A DNA stretch of 57,250 nucleotides from Clostridia bacterium. GTDB lineage: Bacteria > Bacillota > Clostridia > Oscillospirales > CAG-272. A program made the translations under genes and the position numbers. The notes under the pieces are model-generated. The model made no database searches and was not told where the DNA came from. It saw only the letters and a program-made list of their open reading frames with translations. Positions within the stretch are counted from its first letter, which is position 1. Each line of letters begins with the position of its first letter. Below, in pieces: positions 55,017 through 57,250 of this stretch. The DNA lies in NCBI GenBank assembly GCA_017387685.1, contig JAFOEU010000039.1, forward strand, positions 1 to 57,250, written 5' to 3'.

Positions 55017-56252
55017 TTATAAAGGCAGTGTGATATTTTCTCCGCGTGCAATGTGGAAAATGCGCTTGCCCGCGTTCATTTCCTCGACGTAAACCTTCGT
55101 TGCGGGGAAGGTCCACATCGTCTCTCTGTCCCAGTCGCGTGCGCGGAGCGGCCAGAGCATATGCTCGGGGTCGATATCGTAATAGAAGCGCAGAACGTCG
55201 GTGTCCCAAGCGTGGTGCGCAAGCTGATAATAGTCGCTCTTGAGATACGAGCCGTAGATATCGTGGATCCACTGACATTCCTCCGCGCCTGAAATGTCGG
55301 CAGGGAAGATCAGCGATTTGCCCGAAAGAAATACGCGCGTGACGAGCGAGGTATCGTTGACGGGCATTTCAACGCCGTGGAATTCCTCCTGGGTATAAAG
55401 CACTTCGACGCGCGCATCTCCGACCGAGAAGGTCTGTCCCGTGTGCGCTTTCCAGACCTTTGCTTCGGGGAATGCGCGGAGCGTACCATCGATCCAGCAA
55501 GCGTAGTTTGCCGAGATCTCGTACCAAAGCTTCATATGGAAACGGTGTCCCGCCGCCATATTCATTACGAAATTTCTGACGGTGACATCATTTGCATAGC
55601 GAGTGGCAAACTGATACACGCCCGCGGTGTGGTCGAAATGCGGGTGGGTGAGGATCCAAGCGTCCACCACGGGCTTCTGTCCCTCGGGGGTGACCGAGCG
55701 CATCACGTTGTAGATCTTTTCCTCGTCGCCGCCGCGGTCGCCGAGACCGTCATAGATAAGGAAATGTCCCTCACCGAGCGAGAAAACGTAGCACATTCCG
55801 AAATTCTTCGCCTCATCGTTCGGCGCGATCTGCGTAACGGTCTTCTGTCCTTCGTAATGATCCTTTTCGCCAAGCTGTGCGGGCATCAGCTCGCCCGACT
55901 CGGCACAGACCATTCGCGCTTGCTGACGAGAAGGGAAGTAGGAGGCGTAGCGGTAGCCCTCGGGGAGGGGGATCGAAAGGAAACGGTTGCCTGCAATCTC
56001 GGATATCTTAGCGCTCGGATTGTTTGCAAGTTCCTCTGCAGCGTAAGCCTCGAATTCCTCGGGAGATACGCCGTCCTTGACCTGCAGAACAACGCCGTCA
56101 CCGCAGTCCGCGGTCAGATTCTTTTCGGTCTTATTAACGTAACGCGACATAAATACAGCCGCCGCCTCCTTGAACGCGCGAGCGGCAAGCTCAACGTCCA
56201 TACCGTCGCGGATTTCTTTATCGGATGAAAATAATACGTTGTTCTGTTCCAT
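55017..56252 (-). CDS. Large metallo-beta-lactamase-fold hydrolase
   Basis: A 411-residue protein: an N-terminal region of about 150 residues with no recognised domain, then an MBL fold with HPHFDH (203-208), GHRFHMKLWYE, NDTSLVTRVFLSGKSLIFPADIS and a late LAHHAWDTDVLRFYYDIDPEHMLWPL. It is first in the operon MBL/beta-helix/GH43/MBL. The ATG at 56252 has only GTGTGAG upstream, a weak site; the leader holds two overlapping small hairpins (56267-56279 and 56277-56295) that could affect translation. Substrate unknown. Confidence 0.8.
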   Translation of the reverse strand: MEQNNVLFSSDKEIRDGMDVELAARAFKEAAAVFMSRYVNKTEKNLTADCGDGVVLQVKDGVSPEEFEAYAAEELANNPSAKISEIAGNRFLSIPLPEGYRYASYFPSRQQARMVCAESGELMPAQLGEKDHYEGQKTVTQIAPNDEAKNFGMCYVFSLGEGHFLIYDGLGDRGGDEEKIYNVMRSVTPEGQKPVVDAWILTHPHFDHTAGVYQFATRYANDVTVRNFVMNMAAGHRFHMKLWYEISANYACWIDGTLRAFPEAKVWKAHTGQTFSVGDARVEVLYTQEEFHGVEMPVNDTSLVTRVFLSGKSLIFPADISGAEECQWIHDIYGSYLKSDYYQLAHHAWDTDVLRFYYDIDPEHMLWPLRARDWDRETMWTFPATKVYVEEMNAGKRIFHIARGENITLPL

Positions 56253-56309
56253 AGCCAACTCACACAGTGCAAAATGCACCGAGATCCTTTCGGTGGAAAT
56301 TTTATATTC

Positions 56310-56338
56310 ATTATAGCATATTTTTTGGCGGATTGCAA
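56310..56338 (-). promoter_or_regulatory. Promoter of the MBL/beta-helix/GH43/MBL operon
   Basis: TTGCAA (56333-56338), 17-base spacer, TATAAT (56310-56315) on the minus strand. Confidence 0.8.
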
Positions 56339-56387
56339 TATAAAAACAGCTTTTCACCGAGGCGGATGAGTTACAGCCCTTGGGGTT

Positions 56388-56439
56388 CATGATATACACG
56401 ACGGCGCGTGATGATATGCCAAGCCTGCGGCTTGGATAA
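56388..56439. repeat. Short variable-stem hairpin array with ATGATAT linker
   Basis: ATGATATA, stem CACG/CGTG, ATGATATG, stem CCAAGCC/GGCTTGG (loop TGC), then ATAAAAA and a terminator. The linker is the reverse complement of that in the array at 51622, and the last hairpin (AAGCC-TGC-GGCTTGG) is shared with it. Confidence 0.7.
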
Positions 56440-56440
56440 A

Positions 56441-56472
56441 AAATCCTGAAAGCAGAGCTTTCAGGATTTTTT
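56441..56472 (-). terminator. Terminator of the small hypothetical gene
   Basis: AAATCCTGAAAGC / GCTTTCAGGATTT with AGA loop and A/T tracts. The stem is identical to that at 57033. Confidence 0.85.
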
Positions 56473-56498
56473 GAGACGCGTTGACAAAAAAGATGCCG

Positions 56499-56783
56499 TT
56501 AATCTTCAGGCTTTGTTATGCTCCAACTTGAAACAAAATCGGGATTTTCAATCTGTTTCCCGTTGGATTTAAGTGTGTAAATTCCCTTTTGGGCTTTTTT
56601 CAATGATTTAAGGTCGGGTGGCAGCGTTGCTATTTCTCCGTCATCGGTTTTGATTGAAATTACATCATCAATCGAAACAATTTCACCAAAATACTGATAT
56701 CTATCCAACAGTTCATCGTCGTGAGAAAAAACAGATATTCCGACTAAAACTGTTTTACCTATATATTTTTTATAATTAGGCAT
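56499..56783 (-). CDS. Small hypothetical protein
   Basis: A 94-residue soluble protein with strand-rich sequence (KTVLVGISVFSHDDELLDRYQYFGEIVSIDDVISIKTDDGEIATLPPD) that could form an SH3- or Tudor-like barrel, then a short C-terminal tail ending SSWSITKPED. I do not recognise a functional family. The gene is monocistronic with its own promoter at 56807; AAAGGCGG precedes the start. It is AT-richer than its neighbours. Confidence 0.7.
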   Translation of the reverse strand: MPNYKKYIGKTVLVGISVFSHDDELLDRYQYFGEIVSIDDVISIKTDDGEIATLPPDLKSLKKAQKGIYTLKSNGKQIENPDFVSSWSITKPED

Positions 56784-56806
56784 ATTATCACCGCCTTTCC
56801 AGTATT

Positions 56807-56835
56807 ATTATAGCATTCTTGGGGGTGGATTGCAA
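56807..56835 (-). promoter_or_regulatory. Promoter of the small hypothetical gene
   Basis: TTGCAA (56830-56835), 17-base spacer, TATAAT (56807-56812) on the minus strand; closely similar to the promoter at 56310. Confidence 0.8.
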
Positions 56836-56855
56836 GAGGTTCGGCAAAATCCGTT

Positions 56856-57028
56856 TGCGCAAAGCGCAACATCATTGATGCGAAGCATCACATCATTGCG
56901 AAGCACATCATTTGCACGAAGTGCAACCTCGTTCATTTGTGTCCGCCTGCGGCGGAATGATATTGACCTTCGGTCAAATGATGTTGCGTGCAAGCACGCA
57001 AATGATGTTGTGTCCTGCGGACACAAAT
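56856..57028. repeat. Large inverted array of variable-stem hairpins with CATCATT/AATGATG linker
   Basis: Left half: stems TTGCGC/GCGCAA, GATGC/GCATC, TGC/GCA and TTGCAC/GTGCAA joined by CATCATT. After CCGCC/GGCGG the linker flips to AATGATRTTG and joins TTGACC/GGTCAA, TTGCGTGC/GCACGCAA and TTGTGTCC/GGACACAA. Loops are mostly GAA, TTC or TGC. No gene lies in 56836-57063. Confidence 0.8.
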
Positions 57029-57032
57029 GAAA

Positions 57033-57063
57033 AAATCCTGAAAGCGATGCTTTCAGGATTTTT
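57033..57063. terminator. Terminator of the right-hand tRNA cluster
   Basis: AAATCCTGAAAGC / GCTTTCAGGATTT stem with GAT loop, directly beyond tRNA-Cys. Confidence 0.88.
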
Positions 57064-57137
57064 TGGAGGCGCCACCCGGAATCGGACCGGGGATAGAGGT
57101 GTTGCAGACCTTTGCCTTACCGCTTGGCCATGGCGCC
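57064..57137 (-). tRNA. tRNA-Cys(GCA)
   Basis: Acceptor GGCGCCA/TGGCGCC, anticodon stem AGGT/ACCT with loop CTGCAAC (anticodon GCA), encoded CCA. Confidence 0.95.
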
Positions 57138-57173
57138 TAATAATAATGGGCACGTTTTGCGTACCCATGTTTT

Positions 57174-57249
57174 TGGAGCGGATTACGGGGATCGAACCCG
57201 CCACCTCAACCTTGGCAAGGTTGCGCTCTACCAAATGAGCTAAATCCGC
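57174..57249 (-). tRNA. tRNA-Gly(GCC), second identical copy
   Basis: Base-for-base the same tRNA as 51747-51822, with encoded CCA. It precedes tRNA-Cys in the transcript; the promoter is beyond the window. Confidence 0.96.
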
Positions 57250-57250
57250 A

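Noticed and set aside
3097-57028. Insertion sequences carrying their own transposase
   Set aside because: Every sizeable open frame was assigned or shown to be a shadow; none resembles a transposase, integrase or reverse transcriptase, so the repeat elements here are non-autonomous at best.

Overview
The window looks like chromosomal DNA from an uncultured gut- or rumen-type anaerobe of the class Clostridia (Bacillota). This is inferred from AGGAGG-type ribosome binding sites, very regular TTGACA-17-TATAAT promoters, oligoendopeptidase F, DUF1667 proteins with a GlpA-like flavoenzyme, a glycyl radical enzyme with its activase, and many enzymes for host or plant glycans. Order and genus cannot be fixed from sequence reading alone. 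There are about 48 protein genes and 6 tRNA genes, and no cas genes, transposase or phage structural genes.

Layout. 1-9024: a 5'-truncated GDPD-type phosphodiesterase, an M28 aminopeptidase, a palindromic intergenic element, a small membrane-anchored protein, a large wall-associated SGNH hydrolase, and an M20 amidohydrolase reached through a hairpin array. 9361-11655: a polar amino acid ABC transporter whose substrate-binding lipoprotein is circularly permuted. 11825-21464: a YwaF-like membrane protein, a LamG-metallophosphoesterase, a lipoprotein, a PhnP-like hydrolase with a TauE-like exporter, PepF, an SDR oxidoreductase, YgjV and DUF4304 proteins. 21484-26305: a TPR-DUF1963 membrane protein, a PASTA lipoprotein and a GH20 hexosaminidase. 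26348-33718: a six-gene minus-strand operon (propeller-like protein, C69 dipeptidase, GH20-like TIM-barrel protein, two metallo-beta-lactamase-fold hydrolases, another propeller-like protein). 33829-36531: a Phd/RelE toxin-antitoxin pair, an AraC regulator and an SPFH protein. 36692-39759: a GlpA-like flavoenzyme trio. 39889-43808: a glycyl radical enzyme, aldo-keto reductase and activase operon. 43856-51470: a small TM protein, a sialidase/GH32/UroD-family operon, a purine permease, and a C39 peptidase/beta-helix/SGNH operon. 51747-52075 and 57064-57249: two tRNA clusters flanking an MBL/beta-helix/GH43/MBL operon and a small protein.

The glycan-related operons mostly encode enzymes without signal peptides, so they probably process imported oligosaccharides or derivatives in the cytoplasm. 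Metallo-beta-lactamase-fold hydrolases of unknown substrate occur repeatedly among them.

The most notable observations are (1) the circularly permuted family-3 solute-binding lipoprotein; (2) a divergent glycyl radical enzyme with Cys-Asn-Trp where characterised eliminases have Cys-x-Glu, in an operon with an aldo-keto reductase and its activase; and (3) a set of intergenic elements built from short hairpins whose linkers and loops are conserved while the stems vary with compensatory changes, often in nested inverted order.
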